Assembly: GCA_001723855.1 (NCBI GenBank)
Contig: MCBC01000004.1
Span: 1-25,284, forward strand
From: Candidatus Altarchaeales archaeon WOR_SM1_86-2
GTDB taxonomy: Archaea; Altiarchaeota; Altiarchaeia; IMC4; MCBC01
Length of the DNA stretch: 25,284 bases
Direction: 5' to 3'
Shown here: positions 15,677 to 23,498 of the stretch, piece by piece
How the letters are laid out: each line of letters opens with the position of its first letter
How positions within the stretch are numbered: the first letter of the stretch is position 1
Notes under the pieces: model-generated
The model's input: only the letters and a program-made list of their open reading frames with translations
Databases searched by the model: none
What the model was told of the DNA's origin: nothing
Position numbers and translations under genes: made by a program

Positions 15677-15927
15677 AGATAGATATAAAAGAAAGAGACG
15701 CAGTGAATTTAGCGATTGCAATTGTGTTTTTAGCCGTAATGGTCAATGCGATCGCTGGGGTAGATTATACCGGGGCAGGCAGCAAAACGAATGAGATAAC
15801 AACAAATGCCGTCGGATTAAATCTATTCGGAAATTTTTTGGTTGGTTTTGAAGTGCTCGCTTTACTATTAACCGCATCGCTCGTAGGAGCAATCGTTATC
15901 GTTATCGCATATAAGGATAAAAAATAA
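15673..15927 (+). CDS. nuoJ2: Complex I-like subunit J, C-terminal half
   Basis: The product is 84 residues if translation begins at the ATG at 15673, which overlaps the nuoJ1 stop in an ATGA junction typical of coupled translation. It has two helices and the NuoJ C-terminal pattern AVGLNLFGNFLVGFEVLALL, ending GAIVIVIAYKDKK. The same frame is open all the way back through the CBS gene (15040), so a 295-residue CBS/J2 product could exist, but its middle third (encoded opposite the nuoJ1 frame) is not protein-like. Independent initiation is the simpler reading. Confidence 0.87.
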   Translation: MKIDIKERDAVNLAIAIVFLAVMVNAIAGVDYTGAGSKTNEITTNAVGLNLFGNFLVGFEVLALLLTASLVGAIVIVIAYKDKK

Positions 15928-15928
15928 G

Positions 15929-16234
15929 ATGGTCACGGTAGAACATTATCTGGTGCTGGGAACGGCAATATTCGCAACAGGGCTATTTGGAATCCTGACT
16001 CAAAGGAATTTAATAAAGTTTTTGATGTGCATTGAGATCATGGTGAACGGAGTGAACCTAAACTTAGCATCTTACGCATCGTTCATTAATGACCCATCCG
16101 GCCAGGTGTTTGTTTTATTCATCCTGGCAATATCAGCCGCGGAAGTGGCAGTTGGTTTGGCGCTGGCTATATTGATCTACAGGACTTACGGAAACATAGA
16201 TATTTCAACCCTATTTGATAATTTAAAAAAATAA
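15929..16234 (+). CDS. nuoK: Complex I-like subunit K
   Basis: The 101-residue, three-helix protein has the conserved membrane glutamates of NuoK/MrpC: in LMCIEIMVNGVNLNL (about residue 36) and in SAAEVAVGLALAI (about residue 71). These form part of the central hydrophilic path of the membrane arm. It begins 1 bp after the nuoJ2 stop. Length is exactly that of the family. Confidence 0.94.
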   Translation: MVTVEHYLVLGTAIFATGLFGILTQRNLIKFLMCIEIMVNGVNLNLASYASFINDPSGQVFVLFILAISAAEVAVGLALAILIYRTYGNIDISTLFDNLKK

Positions 16235-16237
16235 AAA

Positions 16238-18154
16238 ATGGCAGCAATTGAAAGCACGTGGGTGGTATTGGCATTGATACCGTCATTGATCGCAGCACTA
16301 ATATTAGCATCCAGAATGTCATTTTTTGAGAAATTGCCAAATTTGAGGGACAGCATAACCACCATAGCAACAATTTTAACCTTTTTAGTTATAATGTTAT
16401 TTGTTCTCCCGCCGGTTCTCGAAGGAGAAATACTTTATTATGAACTTTTTGAACTCATACCCAACTTAAGCGTGGCATTTGAGGTTGATGCATTTGGAAT
16501 GGTCTTCGCCTTAGTTACATCATCTTTATGGATCGCTACCAATATCTATGCCATTGGATATATGCGCGGCTTAAAGGAACATGCTCAAACCCGCTTTTTC
16601 ATTTACTTTACAATCTCGATTTTCGCAGCCCTTGGAATTGCCTTTTCAGCAAACTTATTAACTTTATTCATTTTTTATGAAATTTTAAGTATCGTTACAT
16701 ATCCGTTAGTTATTCACCACCAGGATAGAAAAGCAATGACTGGCGGAACGGAATATCTGATTTATTTAATTGTTACTTCAATGTTATTCCAGCTTTTAGC
16801 AATACTTTTGATTTTTGGCTTAACGGGAACATTAGACTACACGGAAGGTGGATTTTTAGCAGGACACGGCACCGCGTTAATGCAGACAATAATTTTCTTA
16901 TTATTGATATTTGGTTATGCAAAAGCGGCATTGTTCCCGATACATAAATGGCTTCCAACGGCAATGGTTGCCCCAACCCCGGTAAGTGCGTTGCTTCATG
17001 CGGTGGCGGTTGTGGTTGCTGGTGTCTTTTCGGTAATGAGAGTCGTGTTTGATGTTTTTGGTCCGACATTAATGAAAGCATTATCACTGGATTTAGTTCT
17101 CGGCGGCTTTGCTGCTTTTACACTTCTTGCAGCGTTACTTTACGGACTAACGCAGGATAATCTAAAAAGAAGGGTTGCGTATTCAACTGTAAATCAATTA
17201 TCGGTTATGATGTTGGGCGCCGCATTACTTACAAAAACCGCAATGACGGGTTCAATCATACATATCGCAGCACATTCGTTTGGGAAGATCATTTTATTTT
17301 TTGCAGCAGGAGCGATATATGTTGCGGCCCATAAAAAATTGATAAGCAAATTGGATGGGATTGGAAAGCAGATGCCAATAACGATGGTCTGCTTTTTTAT
17401 CGGGATGCTTGCGATGATCGCAGTTCCTCTCACTTTCGCATTCACAAGCAAAGGAATGATGGTTGAGGGGGCATTGGCTGGCAATTATTTAATATTTTGC
17501 GGCGTGTTTCTATTAGCAGGGTTCCTGGACTTGATTTATTTCTTCCCGATTGTTTTCAGAGCATTTTTAAGGGACCTTCCAAAAGGGGAAAAGAAAGAAT
17601 GGAAAGAAGCGCCGCTGCCGATACTGGGTCTTGTTGTTGCCCCCATCGCAGCCGTTACGGTTTTTGTTGTTGTATTTTACTTTGTTCCGTATCCATTCAT
17701 GGATCTGGCAGAGATCAAGATAGGTAACGTGGGGCATGTTGAAGATGTTATGCCGCACGAGGAAGCGCAGCACTTGGGTCATACTGCAGAACTTGCGGTG
17801 CTTGGAATAGTAATCCTTTTCGCGATAGCAAATTATGCATATTTCGGAAAAAGCAAAGGGAGGGAAAGAATAAGATTCGATACCCCATGGATTTACGGCG
17901 GGAACCCGCTTTCAAAGGTCAGTCACTGGTCAAGCAGGAAGGTGGCTAACTTTTACCGCTACATGGTATACGTGAGTCGATCTCCAGCGGAATGGCTTTT
18001 ATCCGCAGTAACAAGAAAAGATCTTAAAGAGGCAAAGAAGTACCTTGCGGTGTCACTGCAAGCCCATGTAACCTCAACAACGTCCATGGCGGTGCTTTAT
18101 TTAACGATCGGGTTCATAATTTTTATATTAATTAAAGGAGGTGGTATGGGATGA
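16238..18154 (+). CDS. Proton/cation-translocating subunit, MrpD/NuoL-like
   Basis: The 638-residue polytopic membrane protein stands where NuoL is expected. Antiporter-type residues are Glu148 (LFIFYEILSIVTYPLV), Lys229 (FGYAKAALFPIHKWLPTAM), His254 (SALLHAVAVV) and Lys350 (HSFGKIILFF). The block 'FYEILSIVTYPLVIHHQD' recalls MrpD-like antiporter subunits more than classical NuoL ('WEGVGLCSYLLIG'). The C-terminal 110 residues have one helix, a soluble stretch with DTPWIYGGNP, an amphipathic segment and a final helix, possibly a short counterpart of the NuoL lateral helix. It overlaps nuoN by 4 bp. No second L/M-type gene is present. The L/D naming is uncertain, so no symbol is given. Confidence 0.88.
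   Translation: MAAIESTWVVLALIPSLIAALILASRMSFFEKLPNLRDSITTIATILTFLVIMLFVLPPVLEGEILYYELFELIPNLSVAFEVDAFGMVFALVTSSLWIATNIYAIGYMRGLKEHAQTRFFIYFTISIFAALGIAFSANLLTLFIFYEILSIVTYPLVIHHQDRKAMTGGTEYLIYLIVTSMLFQLLAILLIFGLTGTLDYTEGGFLAGHGTALMQTIIFLLLIFGYAKAALFPIHKWLPTAMVAPTPVSALLHAVAVVVAGVFSVMRVVFDVFGPTLMKALSLDLVLGGFAAFTLLAALLYGLTQDNLKRRVAYSTVNQLSVMMLGAALLTKTAMTGSIIHIAAHSFGKIILFFAAGAIYVAAHKKLISKLDGIGKQMPITMVCFFIGMLAMIAVPLTFAFTSKGMMVEGALAGNYLIFCGVFLLAGFLDLIYFFPIVFRAFLRDLPKGEKKEWKEAPLPILGLVVAPIAAVTVFVVVFYFVPYPFMDLAEIKIGNVGHVEDVMPHEEAQHLGHTAELAVLGIVILFAIANYAYFGKSKGRERIRFDTPWIYGGNPLSKVSHWSSRKVANFYRYMVYVSRSPAEWLLSAVTRKDLKEAKKYLAVSLQAHVTSTTSMAVLYLTIGFIIFILIKGGGMG
18134..18145 (+). promoter_or_regulatory. Strong Shine-Dalgarno sequence for nuoN
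   Basis: The sequence aaaggaggtggt lies inside the end of the preceding gene, about 7 nt before the nuoN ATG at 18151. It is the only near-perfect Shine-Dalgarno site I noticed in this operon; most other starts follow plain A-runs. It fixes the nuoN start at 18151 (or the adjacent ATG at 18154). Confidence 0.7.
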
Positions 18155-19611
18155 TGGATGGCTTAAGTCTGATACTTCCGGAGATAGCAATTGCATTGGC
18201 AGCGGTGGTAATCTTATTGATCGGCTCGAGACTCGGGAAGATTTCCGGTTATCTATCGGTTCTTGGAATTCTGGTTTCAATAGCGCTCCTGCTTATGATC
18301 CCGACCGGAACGGAAACTTCCAACGTCATCGATGTTTCCGGGATAAAGATGATCTATTCGGTGGATCTGTTTGCAGTGGTGTTTAAGATGATATTTTTAT
18401 CCATAGCATTGCTTTCCACTATTGCGTCCTTGAAGTACATGGAAAATGGAAAGCATCTGGATGCATATTACTCCCTGCTCCTGCTCTCAACTTTTGGAAT
18501 GATGGTTGTTGCGTCATCGTCTGATTTAGTGACATTGTTCGTGGGCATAGAAATGGCTGCTATCCCTGCCTTTATTTTGGTTGCGTTTGAGTTTAACCGG
18601 AAAGGGGTTGATGGGGCAGCAAAATACTTTTTGTTTGGGGCGGTATTTTCCGTGATAATGCTTCTTGGGATTTCTTTGATTTATGTCTCAACCTCTTCTT
18701 TGATGATCAGCGATATTGCAGATGTCGATGACAGTGCAAAACTATTGGCATTCCTTGGCATATTGACATTATTCTCGGCATTGGCATTTGAGATGTCCGC
18801 CGTTCCATTCCATCTGTGGGCGCCTGACGCATATCAGGGGGCTCCGACACCCGTAAGCGCGCTGCTTGCCGGAGCATCCAAGAAAATGGCTTTTGCCGCG
18901 GCAATAAAGATTCTGGTTGTCGCAATAGCGGTACTTGAAGTAGAACTGAGTATAATGATCGCTATCTTAGCGATCCTTTCAATGGTTGTCGGGAACATCC
19001 TTGCTTTAGCACAGAAGGATATCAAAAGAATGCTTGCTTATTCTTCCATCGGACAGGTCGGCTACATCCTGGCTGCAATAGCAATATTTACTCCTGCGGG
19101 AATTGCTTATGCAATCTATTACATAATAGTGCATGCGTTTATGAAAGCCGGCGCTTTCATTGCCGCCGCATGCGCAGACACGGCATCTGGCGGGAAAATA
19201 AAAAATTATGGAGATTATGTGGGGCTGGCAAAAAAGATGCCCATAACGTCCCTGGCAATGGCATCATTTATGCTTTCGCTTGCCGGAATCGTTCCTTTTG
19301 GAGGATTTACCGCGAAAATCCTTGTTTTGATTGAACTTTTCAGGGAATATATCCTCGGGAGTGCTCTTGCCATGGTATTGGGTGTTGTGATGATCGTAAC
19401 TTCTATAATCTCCCTGTATTATTACGGTAGGATCATAAAGTATATGTGGTTCGTTGAGCCTGCGCATAATGAGAGTGGGGAGAAGAAATTTAAGGAGCCG
19501 CTTGCATTTACAATTCCGATGGTGGTCGCAGTTATCGCATTACTTATCCTGTTTTATGCGCCGCCGTTTGTTGAGTTGTGTATGAAGGTTGCCTCAGGAA
19601 TTGGATTCTGA
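18151..19611 (+). CDS. nuoN: Complex I-like subunit N (proton-translocating)
   Basis: The 486-residue polytopic protein is a typical NuoN. It has Glu134 in LFVGIEMAAIPAFIL, the block AFEMSAVPFHLWAPDAYQGA with PTPVSALLAGASKKMAFAAA, then KDIKRMLAYSSIGQVGYIL and HAFMKAGAFI. 'PDAYQGAPTPV' is the family hallmark. About 14 helices are expected. It follows the MrpD/NuoL-like gene with a 4-bp overlap and is the last gene of the operon; the next gene is convergent, with only 8 bp between stops. Confidence 0.95.
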   Translation: MMDGLSLILPEIAIALAAVVILLIGSRLGKISGYLSVLGILVSIALLLMIPTGTETSNVIDVSGIKMIYSVDLFAVVFKMIFLSIALLSTIASLKYMENGKHLDAYYSLLLLSTFGMMVVASSSDLVTLFVGIEMAAIPAFILVAFEFNRKGVDGAAKYFLFGAVFSVIMLLGISLIYVSTSSLMISDIADVDDSAKLLAFLGILTLFSALAFEMSAVPFHLWAPDAYQGAPTPVSALLAGASKKMAFAAAIKILVVAIAVLEVELSIMIAILAILSMVVGNILALAQKDIKRMLAYSSIGQVGYILAAIAIFTPAGIAYAIYYIIVHAFMKAGAFIAAACADTASGGKIKNYGDYVGLAKKMPITSLAMASFMLSLAGIVPFGGFTAKILVLIELFREYILGSALAMVLGVVMIVTSIISLYYYGRIIKYMWFVEPAHNESGEKKFKEPLAFTIPMVVAVIALLILFYAPPFVELCMKVASGIGF

Positions 19612-19619
19612 GTCGGTGA

Positions 19620-20615
19620 TTAAATTTTCACCAGCTCAAGAGCCAGAATTATGTAGATAACATAGAACAGCCCGCCGATTAACAAGGGTTCAGCGTACAA
19701 TTTTTTCTTAAACTTCAGGGTTATAAAAATGAAGATTGCTGAGGACAGTGCCAGAGTGATGTTCAGAAGCGTATGCCAGTCAAGGATCCATTCCGTGAAC
19801 AGCAAACCAATGCTCACGATGAGCGTTGATTGAAACGCCACCGCACCGGTTATATTTGCCAGAGCCAGCGTGTCCTTGCCTCTTATTATCCACGTTATTG
19901 AATTGTATTTTTCCGGGAGTTCTGTTGCGATAGGCGTTATGAGCAGGGAAAAGACAAGCATTGAGATTCCGATCGCGGTTCCGGTAACGATCAAAAAACC
20001 GATAAAAAAATGTGCCCCCGAAATTATCAAAATTAAGCCAAGAGCGGTCTGGATGTAAATTAAAACATGCTTTTTCCCGAAATATTTTTCAAAATGAAGG
20101 GGGTGGTAGGTTTCATCGCCTGCCGCCTCATGCTCTAAAATTTTCTTTATATAAAAGAGATAAAAGAGCACAAGAAATGCAGCAAGCGCGTAATTTAAAA
20201 ATTTAATCTTAATCAGGGAAACGGCGAGGATTAAAAAGAACGCGAATATAAAAAACTTCAGATCAAAAGAGATCAACTCGGGATTGACCTTGATCGCAGA
20301 ATCTCTTTTACCCATGAATTTCAAAGTCAGCACCGTAACTGCCAGGAGAAATATGGCTAAAGTAAACAGCATGAACGGCGCCCCCAGTATCGCCCCGATG
20401 CTGATGGCCTCCCCGTGCTCTGCGCTGAAAAGAAGTGCCAGTATGGGAATCACGGATTCAGGCAATGCGGTTCCCACAGCCGCCAGCAGGGAGCCGGTTG
20501 CCGCATGAGACAATGTGAATTTCCTCCCCACGCTCTCAACCCCGTTCGCAAATAACTCGCAGCCGATAAGGATTATGATTATTGACCCCGCTAAACCAAG
20601 GATTTCAAATAGCAT
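19620..20615 (-). CDS. Sodium/calcium exchanger-family membrane protein (CaCA)
   Basis: The 331-residue membrane protein has about ten helices and the two inverted alpha-repeats of the cation/Ca2+ exchanger superfamily. Alpha-1 is GSLLAAVGTALPES (41-54). Alpha-2 is SLLITPIATELPEK (223-236). Each has the Glu that binds the ions. Archaeal relatives such as Methanocaldococcus NCX exchange Na+ for Ca2+; the ion specificity here is not shown. It is the last gene of a minus-strand group headed by glyA, 45 bp after EF-1 beta. Confidence 0.88.
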   Translation of the reverse strand: MLFEILGLAGSIIIILIGCELFANGVESVGRKFTLSHAATGSLLAAVGTALPESVIPILALLFSAEHGEAISIGAILGAPFMLFTLAIFLLAVTVLTLKFMGKRDSAIKVNPELISFDLKFFIFAFFLILAVSLIKIKFLNYALAAFLVLFYLFYIKKILEHEAAGDETYHPLHFEKYFGKKHVLIYIQTALGLILIISGAHFFIGFLIVTGTAIGISMLVFSLLITPIATELPEKYNSITWIIRGKDTLALANITGAVAFQSTLIVSIGLLFTEWILDWHTLLNITLALSSAIFIFITLKFKKKLYAEPLLIGGLFYVIYIILALELVKI

Positions 20616-20660
20616 TTCATTAGAGTTTTTATTTTTTTTAATAATAAATCAAAGAAGGAA

Positions 20661-20930
20661 TCACAGCCGGTTAACGTCAACAACATCAACTTCCCCAACG
20701 CCGGATATTTTCTTTATGTTATCCTCCAGATCATCTATGCCGCCCTTTGAGTCATTCATAAGAACCGTAATTTCGAGCATATTCAATCCAAACCCTATCG
20801 GCTTTACCTCGGATGTGTGCAGCTTTCCGACCGCTTCTACCAGGGGCGTCAATTTCTCTTCGATAACCCTCAAATCGACATCCACATCCGCAGGCAGGAT
20901 TCTCAATTTCGCCACTACATTCAATTCCAT
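20661..20930 (-). CDS. Archaeal elongation factor 1-beta
   Basis: The 89-residue protein MELNVVAKLRILPADVDVDL... is a nucleotide exchange factor for EF-1 alpha. Features seen are the conserved centre KPIGFGLNMLEITVLM, then the acidic GGIDDLEDNIKKISGVGEVDVVDVNRL. Size (usually 88-91 residues) and order match the archaeal family, which forms the C-terminal domain of eukaryotic EF-1B. I placed the start at the ATG at 20930; an earlier in-frame start at 20966 would add a non-conserved Asn/Lys-rich leader. The ATG is preceded by 'aataaaaaa'. Confidence 0.93.
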   Translation of the reverse strand: MELNVVAKLRILPADVDVDLRVIEEKLTPLVEAVGKLHTSEVKPIGFGLNMLEITVLMNDSKGGIDDLEDNIKKISGVGEVDVVDVNRL

Positions 20931-20974
20931 TTTTTTATTCTTTTGATTTGATGCATAAAAACACACCTTCGATT

Positions 20975-21628
20975 TTAAGCATCCTCCGAACTAAACTCTA
21001 AATCCTCTACAAATTCATTCCTCTTCAGATCATCCTCTATGAGTTTCGCATCCGATTTGCTTACGTCAACCAAAGCAACCCAGATACTTTTACCCTCCCC
21101 GATCCCAGCAATCCGCCCGGACATTATATTTCCTCCATTCTTTGCGATTATCCCGGCAACAGAAGCCAAAGCTCCGGGTTTATCCTTCATTGTGATGTTC
21201 ATCTCGCACATGTTCTTTGGGAGCGGGGACTGCAATCTCGTTGGAGCATATTTAAGTACAACCAAAAGTGCAAGAACTATGATTGCGGCGGCAACTGCAC
21301 TGTATATGACATCCGGCTTGTCCTCGAATTTAATGAATATGATGTTTCTGCATACGGCGATCAGTACAGCTGTGACGATCCCCTGCAGATAGAATTCATG
21401 CTGGGTTGCATAAATAATGATCGTCTTGCTTAACTCCAGAATAACCATCAAAAACAATACATCTCCCAGCAGATACACAAATTGATCGCTGGATATATAA
21501 GACTGCTCGTACCCGACCGCGTTTGCGAATAACAGGGCAATGCCGAGCACCGCCAGCATCAGCATCAGCAAAACTATAACAAAATACATGCCTTTAGATA
21601 CCATTTCTATGCGCCCCCAAAGATCCAT
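20975..21628 (-). CDS. PsiE-like membrane domain fused to an ACT domain
   Basis: The 217-residue protein has four predicted membrane helices (about 13-36, 50-73, 82-100 and 108-126). The central part, LGDVLFLMVILELSKTI then LQGIVTAVLIAVCRNI, resembles the PsiE (phosphate-starvation-inducible E) family. Residues 139-210 form an ACT ligand-binding domain (EMNITMKDKPGALASVAGI, then NIMSGRIAGIG). ACT domains bind amino acids and usually occur in soluble enzymes or regulators, so a membrane-tethered one is unusual. The upstream neighbour is glyA, 25 bp away, so glycine or serine is a plausible ligand, but this is inference from position. Helix positions are judged by eye. Confidence 0.75.
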   Translation of the reverse strand: MDLWGRIEMVSKGMYFVIVLLMLMLAVLGIALLFANAVGYEQSYISSDQFVYLLGDVLFLMVILELSKTIIIYATQHEFYLQGIVTAVLIAVCRNIIFIKFEDKPDVIYSAVAAAIIVLALLVVLKYAPTRLQSPLPKNMCEMNITMKDKPGALASVAGIIAKNGGNIMSGRIAGIGEGKSIWVALVDVSKSDAKLIEDDLKRNEFVEDLEFSSEDA

Positions 21629-21653
21629 TTTATATTTAATTATTTTTCATAAT

Positions 21654-22913
21654 TTAAAAACAATAAAAAACCCTATTAAAACCTTTCTTTAATTCGACAA
21701 CATCATCCTTTACTTTTTCCGGGGGTTCGTTATCAATCGCTATGCGTTTCATAAATCCCGCGATTTCTTTCATCTCTTCCTCTTTCATCCCAATGCGTGT
21801 TATCTCCGGAGTGCCTATTCTTATCCCCGAAGGATTCGCGGTATCCTTTAATGAATCCCATGGCAATAAGTTTTTATTGATTATCATATTCGCTTTCTCG
21901 AAATTATCTGCTATTTTCTTGCCGCGCCCTGTCTTTGATACATCGATTATGACCTGATGCGACTGTGTAAAGCCCTTGTGCTCGCATAAAACATCAAACC
22001 CGAGAGTATGCAGCTCTTCAGCCAGTGCTTTCGAGTTTTTGATTATCTGGTCCGCATACTCTTTACCGAACTCTTTCATCTCCGCAAGCGCCACCGCAAA
22101 TCCTGCAACATGATGCAGGTGGTGGTTGCTCATCAAGCCGGGGAATGCCGCGTTATCAATCCTCTCGGATAACTCATTCCTGCACATAACGACCCCCCCC
22201 TGGGGTCCCGGGAATGTTTTATGGGTTGAGGAGGTGATAACATCCGCCCCTTCCTTAAAAGGATTCTGGAATTTTCCTCCGGCGATCAGGCCGGCAACAT
22301 GAGCGGCGTCATACATAATGTAAGCCCCGACCTCATCTGCTGCGTCCCTCATCTCCTTTACAGGGTGGGGGAATAAGAAAAACGAGGCGCCGAAGAGCAT
22401 TATTTTGGGTTTATTCTCCCTGACTATTTTTATCGATTCATCAACATCAATGTTCATCCCCTCCCTGTCAAACGCATAAGGAATATCCCTCAAACCTATA
22501 ACGCCGGCAGCACTTACATGAGTGTGGGAAATATGACCTCCATCCTGGATGCTCAACCCGGTTATCCTATCTCCGTGATTCGCGAGCGAATAATACGCCA
22601 CAAGGTTTGCCACCACGCCAGAGACCGGAACAACATTACTATGCTCGGCATTAAATAAATCCTCCGTTAATTTCATCGCAGTCGCCTCAACTTTATCAAA
22701 AATCCTTGTCCCCTGGTAATAGCGGTCAAAAATCTGCATGCCGTCATCCCTTCCGCCCAGAACCCCCTCGGCATACCTGTGCCCGAAGTCGGAAGAAATC
22801 GCTTTTTTTACCGCACCAGAGACTATATTTTCGCTTGCGATCATGTTCAGGCAGCTGCCGCGCCATTCTTCCTGCTGGTCGATTAGATCAAGAATTTTAT
22901 GATAATATTTCAT
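21654..22913 (-). CDS. glyA: Serine hydroxymethyltransferase
   Basis: The 419-residue PLP enzyme interconverts serine and glycine using a tetrahydrofolate- or tetrahydromethanopterin-type C1 carrier. The Schiff-base lysine is Lys232 in SSTHKTFPGPQGG. Asp202 and His205 (YDAAHVAGLIAGG) contact PLP. The N-terminal LNMIASENI and RYAEGVLGGRDDG fit the family, although the usual RYAEGYPG differs, as in some archaeal members. The C1 carrier cannot be told from the sequence. It begins the minus-strand group glyA, PsiE-ACT, EF-1 beta, exchanger. Confidence 0.94.
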   Translation of the reverse strand: MKYYHKILDLIDQQEEWRGSCLNMIASENIVSGAVKKAISSDFGHRYAEGVLGGRDDGMQIFDRYYQGTRIFDKVEATAMKLTEDLFNAEHSNVVPVSGVVANLVAYYSLANHGDRITGLSIQDGGHISHTHVSAAGVIGLRDIPYAFDREGMNIDVDESIKIVRENKPKIMLFGASFFLFPHPVKEMRDAADEVGAYIMYDAAHVAGLIAGGKFQNPFKEGADVITSSTHKTFPGPQGGVVMCRNELSERIDNAAFPGLMSNHHLHHVAGFAVALAEMKEFGKEYADQIIKNSKALAEELHTLGFDVLCEHKGFTQSHQVIIDVSKTGRGKKIADNFEKANMIINKNLLPWDSLKDTANPSGIRIGTPEITRIGMKEEEMKEIAGFMKRIAIDNEPPEKVKDDVVELKKGFNRVFYCF

Positions 22914-22917
22914 CTTA

Positions 22918-22960
22918 TCTAACGAATATTAAAAAATAAAAAATAAATAAGAATGTTCCT
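22918..22960 (-). promoter_or_regulatory. A/T-rich promoter region upstream of glyA
   Basis: On the minus strand this reads as long T-runs with 'tttattttttatttttt' about 15-35 bp before the ATG at 22913. A TATA box is likely within it but cannot be fixed. The rest of the gap to 23085 (about 125 bp) shows no gene or clear structure. Confidence 0.3.
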
Positions 22961-23085
22961 GCTATGTTGATCGTGCAAGATATATGCCCACTGCGATCCT
23001 ACAGGCAGGAGCTAAAATGGATTATAACATTGTCTTTACAATAAAAATACAGGTGGTTGAGAACCCATCGTTATCCATTCCCGTG

Positions 23086-23451
23086 TTACTTGAGCAATTC
23101 AGACTTATCCTCTTCTATGATAATCTCTTCACCAATCGTTACATTTGTTTTATTCATCGGACTTTGTTCTTTTGCCATTTCAGGGACCGGTATGCTGGGT
23201 TGTTCAACACTCATATTTTTGAGCATCTCATCTTTACTGCCGTTATTATCTAATATCACTATGTTTAACACCGTCACTTTATCTGGCTCTTTATCTTTAA
23301 TGACACTCAAATCATATTCCAATGATTCATTATTGCCCCCATTATTGCCGGTATTACTACCATTACCCCTATCAACAACGGCATTTATTAACAGCATACC
23401 GATGCACAGCCCTATTATCCCAACAAACAATATTTTTTTATCCAGTTTTAT
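23086..23451 (-). CDS. Small secreted or membrane-anchored protein of unknown function
   Basis: I do not recognise this protein. The standard start would be a TTG at 23430, giving 114 residues from MFVGIIGLCIGMLLINAV. The frame is open further to an in-frame TAG at 23461-23463. Translated from an ATA at 23451 it reads (I)KLDKKILFVGIIGLCIGMLL, a much better signal peptide or anchor: Lys-rich, then hydrophobic. No ATG or GTG lies upstream. After the helix comes a Gly/Asn linker (NGSNTGNNGGNN), then a segment DLSVIKDKEPDKVTVLNIVI and an acidic tail. The sorting signal suggests it sits outside the cell, like the large surface protein encoded just upstream on the same strand, 47 bp away. The start is therefore uncertain. 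Confidence 0.6.
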   Translation of the reverse strand: MKLDKKILFVGIIGLCIGMLLINAVVDRGNGSNTGNNGGNNESLEYDLSVIKDKEPDKVTVLNIVILDNNGSKDEMLKNMSVEQPSIPVPEMAKEQSPMNKTNVTIGEEIIIEEDKSELLK

Positions 23452-23498
23452 TGTAGTTAACTATGTATTTAGTGTTAATCGTTGAAGCATCATATCTA

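Noticed and set aside
20515..20946. 143-residue plus-strand frame opposite the exchanger and EF-1 beta
   Set aside because: It covers two conserved genes on the other strand and has a low-complexity Ser/Thr/Phe composition typical of antisense frames.
22914..23085. RNA gene or riboswitch upstream of glyA
   Set aside because: No cloverleaf, glycine-aptamer pattern or stable hairpin could be recognised by eye in this gap.
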